A DNA stretch of 64,000 bases, taken from Streptococcus porcinus. GTDB lineage: Bacteria > Bacillota > Bacilli > Lactobacillales > Streptococcaceae. Shown here piece after piece: positions 27,202 through 36,300 of this stretch (the stretch's first letter is position 1; each line of letters begins with the position of its first letter). The notes under the pieces were generated by a model. It did not search any database, was not told the origin of the DNA, and was given only the letters and a program-made list of their open reading frames with translations. The stretch is from the NCBI RefSeq assembly GCF_901542335.1, contig NZ_LR594036.1:1178001-1242000 (forward strand), in the 5' to 3' direction. The translations under genes and the position numbers were made by a program.

Positions 27202-27226
27202 AAGCCCCACCACAAGGACAGAGCTT
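27202..27226 (-). terminator. Weak terminator-like hairpin after rmlD
   Basis: On the minus strand AAGCTCT can pair with GGGGCTT (two G.U pairs), followed by TTCC. The stem is short and the T run poor, so read-through from rmlD into the polysaccharide operon is likely. Confidence 0.3.
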
Positions 27227-27236
27227 CTTATATCAC

Positions 27237-28091
27237 CTATTTTTTTGTATCCTGTTTATAAAATTCTTGTAAAGCATCTTGCCACATAGGGATTACAAAT
27301 CCTGTTGCTTTAGCCTTATCTAAATTCATCGTTGAATTGAGTGGACGTTTTGCTTTGGCTGGAAAAGCTGATGAGTCAACTGGAACTACTTCAACATCTG
27401 TATCTTTTAAAATTTCTTTAGCAAAATCATACCAACTTGTATCTTCTTTCGAGTCATTTGAAAGGTGATAATAGCCAAATGCTTTATTATTTTCTGCCAA
27501 ATGACACATGAATTCCGCTAAAGTTCTTGTCCAAGTTGGTCGACCGAATTGATCGTTAACAACAGTCAGCTTAGAGTGTGTTTTTGCTAAATTTTGCATA
27601 GTAAAGACAAAATTCTTGCCATAATTACCAAAAACCCAAGCCGTCCTAATAATATAATATTTCTTAGTATATTTTTCAACAGCTTCTTCCCCTAGTCGCT
27701 TGGTGCGACCATACTCTGTTTGTGGGTCAGGAATATCTGTTTCAAACCATTCTTGTCCAACTGTTTTTGTTCCATCAAAAACATAATCGGTAGAGATATA
27801 CACCAAGGTAGCATCATACTTTTGACAAGCTTTGGCAATATTTTCTGTCCCATCAACATTGATAGCTTGATTCAAAGCTTTCCCTTCATCTTCAGCCGCA
27901 TCTACTGCTGTATAAGCCGCACAATGATAGACTAAAGTAGGTTTTACTTGTGCGAAAACTTGGTCTACCATATCTTCATTAGTAATATCCATCTCTGCAA
28001 CATCAACAGCTACATATTCTTCATTACGTTCATCAAGTAAATATCGTAACTCTGTCCCAAGCTGGCCATTACTTCCTGTGATTAAAATCAT
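27237..28091 (-). CDS. rmlD: dTDP-4-dehydrorhamnose reductase
   Basis: RmlD (GacA in S. pyogenes) makes dTDP-L-rhamnose by NADPH-dependent reduction, the last step of donor synthesis for the neighbouring rhamnan operon. The 284 residues carry the SDR NAD(P)-binding motif GSNGQLG at the N-terminus, VYISTDYVFDG, and the active-site YGRTK tyrosine/lysine pair. The ATG is preceded by AAAGGAG. rmlA, rmlB and rmlC are not in the window and must lie elsewhere. Between it and the RgpA-like gene are a weak hairpin and a promoter, so it may have its own transcript. Confidence 0.95.
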   Translation of the reverse strand: MILITGSNGQLGTELRYLLDERNEEYVAVDVAEMDITNEDMVDQVFAQVKPTLVYHCAAYTAVDAAEDEGKALNQAINVDGTENIAKACQKYDATLVYISTDYVFDGTKTVGQEWFETDIPDPQTEYGRTKRLGEEAVEKYTKKYYIIRTAWVFGNYGKNFVFTMQNLAKTHSKLTVVNDQFGRPTWTRTLAEFMCHLAENNKAFGYYHLSNDSKEDTSWYDFAKEILKDTDVEVVPVDSSAFPAKAKRPLNSTMNLDKAKATGFVIPMWQDALQEFYKQDTKK

Positions 28092-28162
28092 AACTTCTCC
28101 TTTAAAGAATTATTAATTAGATATTCTGAGAATAATTAACTATTTCTTCATTATTCTACACT

Positions 28163-28187
28163 AAAAAAGAGAATATTTCATCTCTTT
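28163..28187 (-). terminator. Terminator after the dnaG-rpoD-DUF59 operon
   Basis: On the minus strand AAAGAGA, an 8-base loop and TCTCTTT form a 7-pair stem that runs into a T tract (TTTTTT in total). It begins 10 bases after the DUF59 gene stop. Confidence 0.65.
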
Positions 28188-28196
28188 ACCATTATG

Positions 28197-28535
28197 TTAA
28201 CGAATGCCCAAAGCAATTCTCGCATAGCGACTCATTTTCTCTACAGTCCATGCTGGATACCAAACCAATTTCACTTCCGAACTAGTGACTTCTGGAACCT
28301 CTCTCAAGACATCATAAATTTGATCAGTTAATAAATCTGCTAAAGGACAGCCCATAGTTGTTAAAGTCATATCAATTTCTGTATGACCAGAATCTGAAAA
28401 ACGAATCTCATAAATCAGACCTAGGTTAACAATATCAATTCCTAATTCTGGGTCAATTACCATTTCTAAAGCCTCAAGGATGCGATCTTTAATTTTTGTA
28501 ATTTCCTCTTCACTGTATTTTTGGTTTTCTGACAT
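28197..28535 (-). CDS. DUF59/MIP18 family iron-sulfur assembly protein
   Basis: The 112 residues contain the MIP18/PaaD/SufT domain: IDPELGIDIVNLGLIYEI, DMTLTTMGCPLADLL (with a conserved cysteine) and EVKLVWYPAW. Family members help load or mature iron-sulfur clusters. The longest frame extends to 28649, but its first 38 codons lack a start signal and family similarity. AAAGGGAA supports ATG 28535. It follows rpoD and is followed by a terminator, then rmlD. The same dnaG-rpoD-DUF59-rhamnose order occurs in pyogenic streptococci. Confidence 0.88.
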   Translation of the reverse strand: MSENQKYSEEEITKIKDRILEALEMVIDPELGIDIVNLGLIYEIRFSDSGHTEIDMTLTTMGCPLADLLTDQIYDVLREVPEVTSSEVKLVWYPAWTVEKMSRYARIALGIR

Positions 28536-28767
28536 GCAGTTCCCTTTATCCTCATTATTCTGATTATTTAACTCTAGGAGAACGAAGCTAAATCTTAGAA
28601 ACATGTAAAGTATCTTATTTACTGCTTGTTCTCTGAAACTCAGCTCCAATTACTAACTCATTGTTAAGAGTTTCCGCTTATATTTTTTAATTTTTTATTT
28701 TAAACATCAACCGGGCACAGACTTTTTTTATCTTAAACCTAGCCTTAAAATCCTTCGCTGGAATGCT
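28536..28767. other. Gap between rpoD and the DUF59 gene
   Basis: 232 bases, AT-rich. The minus strand has an A/T-only tract near 28680-28705 and a short palindrome CTGAGTTTCAG near 28635. I found no terminator or clear promoter; any transcript start here is uncertain. Confidence 0.4.
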
Positions 28768-29877
28768 TTAATCCTCTATAAAATCTCTTAATTGTTTGCT
28801 TCTGCTTGGATGACGAAGTTTTCGTAAAGCTTTCGCTTCGATTTGGCGAATACGCTCACGCGTCACGTTGAAGACTTTACCTACATCTTCAAGCGTGCGC
28901 ATTTTACCATCATCTAAACCAAAACGTAAGCGTAAAACATTTTCTTCGCGGTCTGTTAATGTATCTAAAACTTCATCTAATTGCTCACGAAGAACGACAC
29001 GTGTTGTATAATCGACTGGGTTTTCAATCACTTCATCTTCGATAAAATCACCTAAATGACTATCGTCTTCTTCTCCGATTGGTGTTTCCAAAGAGACCGG
29101 TTCTTGAGCAATTTTAAGAATTTCACGCACTTTATCTGGCGTCATCTCCATCCGTTCTGCAATCTGTTCTGGTGTAGGATCTTGACCTAATTCTTGCAGG
29201 AGATTTCTTTGTTCACGAACTAACTTATTAATTGTTTCAACCATATGAACTGGAATACGAATAGTACGAGCTTGGTCTGCAATAGCACGCGTAATAGCTT
29301 GACGAATCCACCAAGTTGCATAAGTTGAAAATTTAAAACCTTTAGAATAATCAAATTTATCTACGGCCTTCATTAGTCCCATGTTGCCTTCTTGAATTAA
29401 ATCAAGGAATTGCATACCACGTCCCACATAACGTTTAGCAATTGATACAACTAAACGTAAGTTTGCCTCCGCTAAACGCTGTTTAGCATCTACATCACCT
29501 TCAGCAACAGCAATCGCTAGTTCTTTTTCTTCTTCACTTGTTAAAAGTGGAACGACCCCAATTTCTTTCAGATACATTCGTACTGGATCATTGACTTTAG
29601 CTGAATTACTACCAATCAACTGCTCATCTGTTAATTCTTCTGGTTTTGGTTCTTCGACAATATATTTTGTTGACGGGTTTCCCTCTTTATCCGTAATTGA
29701 AATACCACCATCTGTTAGACGTTCTAATAAATCATCAATTTGGTCAGCGTCCAACACAAAAGGAATAACAAGTTTTTCTGTCACCTCATCATCAACAGCA
29801 GTACCTTCTTTTTTATGGTTACGAATGAATTCGGCAACTTGAACATTAAAAGTTGTTATTTCGTTTTTTTTAGTCAT
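28768..29877 (-). CDS. rpoD: Primary sigma factor RpoD (SigA)
   Basis: The housekeeping sigma factor has 369 residues. Region 1.2 ([17 protein letters not shown]), region 2.1-2.4 ([53 protein letters not shown]), region 3 ([14 protein letters not shown]) and region 4.2 ([20 protein letters not shown]) are all present. It directs RNA polymerase to -10/-35 promoters like those seen in this window. It starts 8 bases after dnaG and shares its promoter. Confidence 0.98.
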   Translation of the reverse strand: MTKKNEITTFNVQVAEFIRNHKKEGTAVDDEVTEKLVIPFVLDADQIDDLLERLTDGGISITDKEGNPSTKYIVEEPKPEELTDEQLIGSNSAKVNDPVRMYLKEIGVVPLLTSEEEKELAIAVAEGDVDAKQRLAEANLRLVVSIAKRYVGRGMQFLDLIQEGNMGLMKAVDKFDYSKGFKFSTYATWWIRQAITRAIADQARTIRIPVHMVETINKLVREQRNLLQELGQDPTPEQIAERMEMTPDKVREILKIAQEPVSLETPIGEEDDSHLGDFIEDEVIENPVDYTTRVVLREQLDEVLDTLTDREENVLRLRFGLDDGKMRTLEDVGKVFNVTRERIRQIEAKALRKLRHPSRSKQLRDFIED

Positions 29878-29885
29878 ATTTTCCT

Positions 29886-31667
29886 CTATTCCATTTTCCT
29901 TTTCTGTGCAATTAGATTTTCTAAAACTTCTAAGGCTAGTTGGTGATCTCCATTATTACTGGATTCTCGTACTTGTTTACCTTGCCTATGGATATCTCTT
30001 TCCCTCAGTAATTTGTCACGCTTTGTTAAAATATCAGTAATTTCACTTTCAGTCACTTCCTCAGGTAAATGTTCTTCTAAAACACGATAATAAGCTTGGT
30101 TAACGTCTTCTGATAGATTGGCCAAGTCAATTGGACTGACCTCTCCATTTGCCTTTAAAACAAGAAATAATTCCTGTAGAGCTGGTGTGTCAAAATAGAA
30201 ATCGTCCTTTAGTCTAAACTCATTAAGTAAATACTCATGATGAATTAAACGGTGTAAAAGTTGATTTTCTGTTCTCACCAAAGCCGTAACGTTTTTAGTA
30301 ACCGGCAAAGTCATAATAGGCGTTTCTGATGGAGCTATCTGTACTTGACGTCTTTGTCGATCTTGAACCCGGTAAGTATTGACTGTCTGTTCCACCTGCA
30401 AGTAGTCAAAGTCCGGTAAACTATCAGCCACTTTGTTAATGTATAAATTTTGAGCTGTTATTGAAGGGGCTTGAGCAATAATCCGAGCAATCTCTTCCAC
30501 ATAAGCGATTTGAGCTTGTAAATTATCTGTATTTTCTGGCTTTAAATACCTAATAAAAAATTCAACGTCACTAATTCTTGAGTTTTCTAATAGATTAGCT
30601 AGTTCTTCTGCTGAATACTTTTGGACAAATTCGTCTGGATCCATCTTGTTCGGGATAAGAACAATTTCAACTTGGAAAGCAGACAATAAGTCTATGGATT
30701 TAGCAATAGCATTTTGACCAGCATCATCACCATCATAAGTTAAAATCACTTTGTTGGTTAGTGGTTTTAAATGGTTAATATGCTCCTGAGTTAACGCTGT
30801 CCCCATTGAAGCAATAGCATTTTCACAACCCGCTTTATAGGCTGCGATGACATCCATAAATCCTTCCATCAAAAAAACTTCATGTTTTTTGGCAATAACC
30901 GGCTTAGCCTTATCCAAATGATAAAGTTCATAAGATTTATTAAAAAGTAGTGTCGCTCGTGAATTTTTATATTTAGCTAGGTTTTTATCCTGATCCTCTT
31001 TAGTCCAAATTCTACCTGAAAAAGCAATAGTCTGACCGCGATCATCCGCTAAAGGAAACATGATGCGATTACGAAAAGCATCATATACAGTATTAGATGT
31101 CTCAGATAAATTAAATAACCCTGATGCTGTTAAAGTCTCTTCTGAGTATTTTTTGGAAAGTGCCTGATAAAGGTAGTCTGGTTCAGCTGGGGCTAGTCCA
31201 ATATTAAAATGCTCAATCAGATTATCATCTAAACCACGCTGATATAAATAGTTTCGAGCTTCTTGGCCTATTTTTGTGGTTTTTAGAACAGCTTGATAAA
31301 ACTTCTGAGCATCTTGATGTAAATCAATAAGTTCTTGATGAGTTTTCTTTTTAGGCGACTGACTTTGAGGCTTGGGAACATCTAAAACGATACCACTCTT
31401 TTCAGCAAGAATGCTAACACTCTCTAAAAAAGGAACTTGCCGATATTCTTCAATAAATTTAAAAACATCGCCTGAGCGACCACAGCCAAAGCAATGAAAG
31501 AATTGTCGATCCTCAATAACATTAAAGGACGGTGTCTTTTCTTTATGAAAAGGACATAGTCCCAGATAATGTCTCCCCGAACGAGAAAGACTGACAACTT
31601 CACCAATGACATCAACAATATTGACAGCATTTTTAATCTGGGAAATCTTTTCTTTGTCTATAGCCAA
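29886..31667 (-). CDS. dnaG: DNA primase
   Basis: DnaG makes RNA primers at the replication fork. The N-terminal CHC2 zinc finger ([13 protein letters not shown] and [13 protein letters not shown]), the Toprim centre ([25 protein letters not shown]) and the DnaB-binding C-terminus are in order. I start at TTG 31667 (593 residues), because a near-perfect GGGGAGGTGA lies 7 bases upstream. The longer frame from ATG 31694 reads that ribosome-binding site as the peptide WGGD and begins only about 10 bases after the predicted transcript start, with no site of its own. It is the first gene of dnaG-rpoD-DUF59. Confidence 0.95.
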   Translation of the reverse strand: MAIDKEKISQIKNAVNIVDVIGEVVSLSRSGRHYLGLCPFHKEKTPSFNVIEDRQFFHCFGCGRSGDVFKFIEEYRQVPFLESVSILAEKSGIVLDVPKPQSQSPKKKTHQELIDLHQDAQKFYQAVLKTTKIGQEARNYLYQRGLDDNLIEHFNIGLAPAEPDYLYQALSKKYSEETLTASGLFNLSETSNTVYDAFRNRIMFPLADDRGQTIAFSGRIWTKEDQDKNLAKYKNSRATLLFNKSYELYHLDKAKPVIAKKHEVFLMEGFMDVIAAYKAGCENAIASMGTALTQEHINHLKPLTNKVILTYDGDDAGQNAIAKSIDLLSAFQVEIVLIPNKMDPDEFVQKYSAEELANLLENSRISDVEFFIRYLKPENTDNLQAQIAYVEEIARIIAQAPSITAQNLYINKVADSLPDFDYLQVEQTVNTYRVQDRQRRQVQIAPSETPIMTLPVTKNVTALVRTENQLLHRLIHHEYLLNEFRLKDDFYFDTPALQELFLVLKANGEVSPIDLANLSEDVNQAYYRVLEEHLPEEVTESEITDILTKRDKLLRERDIHRQGKQVRESSNNGDHQLALEVLENLIAQKRKME

Positions 31668-31670
31668 ACT

Positions 31671-31681
31671 GTCACCTCCCC
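31671..31681 (-). promoter_or_regulatory. dnaG: Ribosome-binding site that decides the dnaG start
   Basis: GGGGAGGTGAC on the minus strand is almost fully complementary to the 16S 3' end and stands 7 bases (from GGAGG) before TTG 31667. It lies inside the longer annotated-style frame. Confidence 0.75.
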
Positions 31682-31710
31682 AGAAAAAACCCATTGTATT
31701 TTTACATTTT

Positions 31711-31739
31711 ATTATACCATCTACCAGCTTGTTTGTAAA
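31711..31739 (-). promoter_or_regulatory. Promoter of dnaG-rpoD
   Basis: TTTACA, a 17-base spacer and TATAAT with TG one base before it on the minus strand. The start point near 31704 gives about 37 bases of leader before TTG 31667. Confidence 0.8.
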
Positions 31740-31782
31740 TTTTTAAAATTGAACACAATTGCTGTCTTTTATATGAAAACTG

Positions 31783-31791
31783 TGATATGAT
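31783..31791 (+). promoter_or_regulatory. mscL: Possible extended -10 promoter of mscL
   Basis: TGATATGAT on the plus strand without a good -35, 27 bases before the ATG. Confidence 0.4.
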
Positions 31792-31818
31792 TAAGTTATT
31801 AAAAAAAGGGGAATTCTC

Positions 31819-32193
31819 ATGATTAAAGAATTAAAAGAATTTTTATTTAAAGGCAATGTCTTAGACCTAGCTGTTGCTGTTGTTATTGGTGCTGCTTTTA
31901 AAGCAATCATTGATTCATTAGTGGCTGATGTCATCACACCATTAATCTTGAATCCTGTTCTTAAGGCTGCTGGTGTATCAAACATTGCAGAACTTGCATG
32001 GAACGGTGTTAAATATGGAAGTTTCATTGCCGCTGTTATCAACTTCTTAATCGTTGGTACAACCTTGTTCTTCGTTGTTAAAGCTGCTAACAAGGCAATG
32101 TCCTTCAGAAAAAAAGAAGAGGAAGAAGTTATTGCTGGCCCTACTCAAGAAGAACTCCTCGTTCAAATTCGCGACTTACTTGCAAGCAAATAA
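31819..32193 (+). CDS. mscL: Large-conductance mechanosensitive channel
   Basis: MscL opens under membrane tension to release solutes during hypo-osmotic shock. The 124 residues contain TM1 (FKGNVLDLAVAVVIGAAFKA, about 11-40), a periplasm-side loop, TM2 (FIAAVINFLIVGTTLFFVV, about 70-92) and a charged cytoplasmic helix (FRKKEEEEV) with the family tail LVQIRDLLASK. AAGGGGA supports the ATG. It is a monocistronic gene between divergent dnaG and convergent rpsU. Confidence 0.97.
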   Translation: MIKELKEFLFKGNVLDLAVAVVIGAAFKAIIDSLVADVITPLILNPVLKAAGVSNIAELAWNGVKYGSFIAAVINFLIVGTTLFFVVKAANKAMSFRKKEEEEVIAGPTQEELLVQIRDLLASK

Positions 32194-32203
32194 TAATCCT
32201 TAA

Positions 32204-32228
32204 GGAGTTGGTTTCCAACTTCTTTTTT
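32204..32228 (+). terminator. First terminator of mscL
   Basis: GGAGTTGG, TTT and CCAACTTC form an 8-pair stem with one G.U, followed by TTTTTT. Confidence 0.6.
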
Positions 32229-32245
32229 GATACCCTATTAAAGTC

Positions 32246-32278
32246 AAAAACAACCTTCCAACAGAAGGTTGTTTTTTT
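32246..32278. terminator. Bidirectional terminator between mscL and rpsU
   Basis: AAAAACAACCTT, a 7-base loop and AAGGTTGTTTTTTT. T runs follow the stem on both strands, so it serves mscL and rpsU. Confidence 0.8.
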
Positions 32279-32286
32279 ATCTAAAT

Positions 32287-32463
32287 TTAGAATTTTTTAC
32301 GTTTGCGAGCTGCTTCTGATTTGCGTTTACGTTTTACAGAAGGTTTTTCGTAGAATTCACGTTTACGTGATTCTTGAAGAGTTCCAGCTTTAGTAACAGA
32401 ACGTTTGAAACGACGAAGAGCATCATCCAATGATTCGTTTTTACGTACTACTGTTTTTGACAT
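32287..32463 (-). CDS. rpsU: Ribosomal protein S21
   Basis: The 58-residue basic protein has the S21 signature [19 protein letters not shown] followed by an [18 protein letters not shown] tail. S21 helps 30S initiation. The longest frame begins 10 codons earlier, but AGGAGGTG lies 7 bases before ATG 32463. It has its own strong promoter and a terminator shared with mscL. Confidence 0.97.
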
Positions 32464-32509
32464 ATGTTTCACCTCCTCAAGATATTGTAACATTTACACG
32501 TTCTTTAAC

Positions 32510-32538
32510 ATATTACATGACTTTTGAGAAATTGTCAA
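32510..32538 (-). promoter_or_regulatory. rpsU: Promoter of rpsU
   Basis: TTGACA, a 17-base spacer ending in TG, and TAATAT on the minus strand. It gives a leader of about 40 bases. Confidence 0.8.
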
Positions 32539-32645
32539 TAAAATTTATTCCTAACAATAATACTTTTTCTTACATTTAATTTACTCAGTATAAACTCCCT
32601 TTAAGAAATCCTTTGGACTTTAAAAGACGGCTTGCAATGGAAGAC

Positions 32646-35600
32646 TTACGAAACCGAAACCACTTCTAAGTTTTCTCCTCCTAGCAAAACAAGATACTTT
32701 TCGACGGTGTCTATATTATAAGCTTGTGACAAAGCTTCTGCATATAAGGCTATTTGACCGGCATATTTTTTCTGTAGATCACTTGCTTGGTGATATTTAT
32801 CGGTCTTATAATCAAAAAGAATGATTTTATCATCAAAAAGTAAGTAACCATCAATAATTCCACGCACCACAAACTTTTCTTGACTAAGGATGTCTTTTTT
32901 GAGCATAGCAAATGGGGCTTCACGGTGTAGCTTCTGGTAATGATTACAAATGAGTTGTCCAAGAGCAGTCTGATTGAAAAACTGAATAACCTTATTAAGA
33001 TTTAGCTTAGCTTTTAGAGCCTCGGTAGCATTAACCAAGGTCAAAGCCCTTTGAACACTTTCTTGCGTCACTCTCTCGGAAACCTGAATTTTTTGCATCA
33101 ACTCATGTAAGCTAGCACCAATTTGACTAGCATCAATAGGAGGATTTTCACTAAAATCTGGCAATACAAACGAAGATTGAGTTAAAGGTCGGCTTTTTTC
33201 TATAATAGCAACTCCTTCAGAGTCCATAATTGGTTGATAAAAATCTTTAATCTGACTCGGTGTCTGAACCGTTGGTAAATGAATAGCCGCATGATAGGTC
33301 TGGTTTAACTGATTAACTTTTTCTAACATGTCTAAAGCACGCGCAATATGATCAGACTGCCTATTATGTGCCAAATTATCAGAGTTCAAAACCTCTTTGA
33401 CGGCTAATTGTCCAATAGCATCATCACTTAAATCACTATCACTTTCAAAACGGAGGTCAAAATAAAGTTCTTCTTGTGTAAAGCTTTCTCGAATAGCTAA
33501 AAACCAATCTTGGAAGCTTTGGAGATTTTCACGCACTGTCCTAGGCAAATGGTTTCCTTCTCTTTGCCCATCGTACTTGTCACCTAACTTCTCTTGACTT
33601 CCCTTGCCAATCAAGTATAATTTCTTTTCAGCCCTAGTCATAGCAACATAAAGTAGGCGCATCTGCTCTGAAAGCGTAGCTCGCTTCAAAGATTTTTTAT
33701 TAATCTGATAAGGAAGCGTTTCTAAACTTACCTTTAAACTTGATAATTGCTCTGCATCCAAAAGGGTTTTAAAATCAGCTAAGTATTTAATACCTATCCC
33801 CTGATGACGATCAAGAATAGCTGGTGCATACAAATCCTTAAAACTAAACTTTTTATCACAGTTTAAAATAAATACATATTTGAACTCTAATCCTTTAGAT
33901 TTGTGAATCGTCATTAAATTGACTGCATCCTTGGCCTGAACAATATCAACATCAGCTAGATCATTTTCAGTCTCTAAGATTTTATCAATCATCGTGATAA
34001 AGCGTGATAGGCCTCTGTAGCCTGTTTTTTCAAATTGACTAGCTCTTAATGCCAGAGCATATAAATTAGCTTGCGCTTGTTCTGCTTTGGGGCTGCTAGC
34101 CACATAATCAAAGTAGAAACGGTCATTATAAATTTTCCAAATTAAATCATACAAACTATTGTTTTTAGCAAAAAGGCGCCAATGATTTAAAGTCTTATCA
34201 AATCTTATTAGGCTATCTTGTAACTCATTAGTTACTAAATCTGGATAAAGACCTTGCTTAGATAAAGCATTTTGAATTTTTTCATAGAAGCTTTCCACCT
34301 TATCTTGCCTAGACTCCTGTAAGGCTACTCTAGCTAGCTGATCTTCATCAAAGGCAAACATTGGTGATTTAAGTAAGGCGACTAAGGCATAGTCATTCAG
34401 TGGATTATTGATAGTCCTTAAGGTATCTAGCATGACCATTATTTCTACCGATTGCAGATAGTTATATAGTCCACCATCAGACACTAATGGAATCCCCAAA
34501 TGATTAAAAGTTCTCAGGATATTATCATTTCTTGTCCGTGAAGAAACTAGTAGGGTGATATCCGAAAAAGCTACTTGTTCTTCATTATGAAGACGAATAA
34601 TTTCTTTAGCAACAATTTTTACCTCACCAGGTGAGAGTTGATTGTCACTAAGCGTCTCAGTAGAATCTGAATGCTGACTCTGATCTTGACTGTCTGTATC
34701 ATAGATTAAGAATTGACATCTGTTTTCTGGAAAACTTTCTCGTTGAAGAGAACTACCAGGCAATAACCGATGACTAGCATCATAAAGGATATCACCAACC
34801 TCTTCATCCATTAAATGAGAAAATATTGCATTAGTAACGTTCAAGACTTCTGATTGACTTCGAAAATTTTCTTTCAATAGAATCAATTTGCCATTTTCCA
34901 AGTTTTCTTGATAATCTTTGAACTTTTGATTAAAAATAAGTGGATCTGCTTGTCTAAAACGGTAGATTGACTGTTTAATATCTCCTACCATAAAACGATT
35001 ATGACCGTTTGACAATAATTCTAAAAGCTTCTCTTGAATATGATTATTATCTTGATACTCATCAACCATTATTTCATGGTATTTATTCTGATAAGAAGCC
35101 TGAATCTCAGGGTTATTTTCCAATATAGCAATCGCAAAATGAGCAATATCAGAAAATTCAAAAGCATTCTCGTCTATTTTCGCTTTTAGATAGGCTCTGC
35201 TAAAATCAATGACAAAAGCTTGTAAACTGTTTAATAACGGCAAAGTTTCTGGTTGAAAAGTAAAAATGGTTTCTAAATGCTTCACATCTTTTAAACGTGT
35301 TTGTAAGTCTTTAAAAATACTATATTTTCGCTTATTGACCGTCACAGTGTCACCACTCGGTAAAAGTGCCAAAATGTCTCTAGCTAATTGACTAATCTGT
35401 TCTTTCCCATAATAGGTCTCAAAGTGAAGCGACCATTCTTGCAATAATTCGATCATCTGCAGATGCTTTTGGTATTTGGCACTAGGTTTTCCTGCTTTTG
35501 TCAGTTGTCCATAATCTTCTAATTCTGTCAAATCACGCAGACTCTCTGCTGTCCTCTTCATGCTTTGGAGCAAAGCTTCTATATCAGCATCTGGCAAACT

Positions 35601-36299
35601 ATCAAAACCGGTGTAGGCCTCACTAGCTCTTAGAAAAGTATTCTCTAACCATTCCAAAGGATCTTCAGTTGATTGGCTAAAGTCATAAATCTTATAGACA
35701 ATTGCTCGAAATCCTTTAGAATCTTTTCGGTTTCCGGAGAAATTTTTGACTGTTTTCATAAAGGTCACAGCCTCTTCTGAATCCATATATTTAGCAAAAA
35801 TCGATTCATAAATCCTGTTTTTGAGGATATCTTGTTCCGACTTGTCCTGCATAATTCGAAACTTCGGCGATATCCCTAATGTGTAGCTATATTCGGACAA
35901 GAGCCTCTGGGTAAAGGCATCCATTGTCCCAATGTCTGCTTGAGGAATTACTTGTAATTGCTGATTTAAATAAGCTTTCCATTCGGAATCACTACTCTCT
36001 TTGATTAAGGCTAAGAGTCTCTTTTCTAAGCGTTCTTTCAGTTCAGTAGCTGCTTTAACTGTAAAGGTCGAGATAAACATCTTATCTATTGCAATGCCAC
36101 GCAACACTTTGTCAATAATCCGTTCAACCATAACAAAAGTTTTTCCTGAACCAGCTGATGCAGAAACCAAAACATTCTGTCCATTACAATAGATTGCTTC
36201 AATTTGCTCAGGGGTTCGTTTTTGTACCTTGTCAGATCCAGCCTCCCTTTTTTGCAGTTCCTTTATTTCCTTATCACTTAAAAATTCTGGAAAGATCAT
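32646..36299 (-). CDS. rexA: ATP-dependent helicase/nuclease subunit A (AddA/RexA)
   Basis: RexA is the helicase and one nuclease subunit of the RecBCD-like end-processing complex. The 1217 residues contain a UvrD-type motor (Walker A SASAGSGKTFVM around 47-58; VDEYQDNN motif II around 412; IHKSKGLEFKYVF motif V-like; MRLLYVAMTRAEKKLY motif VI) and a C-terminal RecB-type nuclease (RGIIDGYLLF, LFDYKTDKYH). Length is normal. It starts one base after the rexB stop, so it is co-translated with rexB. Confidence 0.96.
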   Translation of the reverse strand: MIFPEFLSDKEIKELQKREAGSDKVQKRTPEQIEAIYCNGQNVLVSASAGSGKTFVMVERIIDKVLRGIAIDKMFISTFTVKAATELKERLEKRLLALIKESSDSEWKAYLNQQLQVIPQADIGTMDAFTQRLLSEYSYTLGISPKFRIMQDKSEQDILKNRIYESIFAKYMDSEEAVTFMKTVKNFSGNRKDSKGFRAIVYKIYDFSQSTEDPLEWLENTFLRASEAYTGFDSLPDADIEALLQSMKRTAESLRDLTELEDYGQLTKAGKPSAKYQKHLQMIELLQEWSLHFETYYGKEQISQLARDILALLPSGDTVTVNKRKYSIFKDLQTRLKDVKHLETIFTFQPETLPLLNSLQAFVIDFSRAYLKAKIDENAFEFSDIAHFAIAILENNPEIQASYQNKYHEIMVDEYQDNNHIQEKLLELLSNGHNRFMVGDIKQSIYRFRQADPLIFNQKFKDYQENLENGKLILLKENFRSQSEVLNVTNAIFSHLMDEEVGDILYDASHRLLPGSSLQRESFPENRCQFLIYDTDSQDQSQHSDSTETLSDNQLSPGEVKIVAKEIIRLHNEEQVAFSDITLLVSSRTRNDNILRTFNHLGIPLVSDGGLYNYLQSVEIMVMLDTLRTINNPLNDYALVALLKSPMFAFDEDQLARVALQESRQDKVESFYEKIQNALSKQGLYPDLVTNELQDSLIRFDKTLNHWRLFAKNNSLYDLIWKIYNDRFYFDYVASSPKAEQAQANLYALALRASQFEKTGYRGLSRFITMIDKILETENDLADVDIVQAKDAVNLMTIHKSKGLEFKYVFILNCDKKFSFKDLYAPAILDRHQGIGIKYLADFKTLLDAEQLSSLKVSLETLPYQINKKSLKRATLSEQMRLLYVAMTRAEKKLYLIGKGSQEKLGDKYDGQREGNHLPRTVRENLQSFQDWFLAIRESFTQEELYFDLRFESDSDLSDDAIGQLAVKEVLNSDNLAHNRQSDHIARALDMLEKVNQLNQTYHAAIHLPTVQTPSQIKDFYQPIMDSEGVAIIEKSRPLTQSSFVLPDFSENPPIDASQIGASLHELMQKIQVSERVTQESVQRALTLVNATEALKAKLNLNKVIQFFNQTALGQLICNHYQKLHREAPFAMLKKDILSQEKFVVRGIIDGYLLFDDKIILFDYKTDKYHQASDLQKKYAGQIALYAEALSQAYNIDTVEKYLVLLGGENLEVVSVS

Positions 36300-36300
36300 A

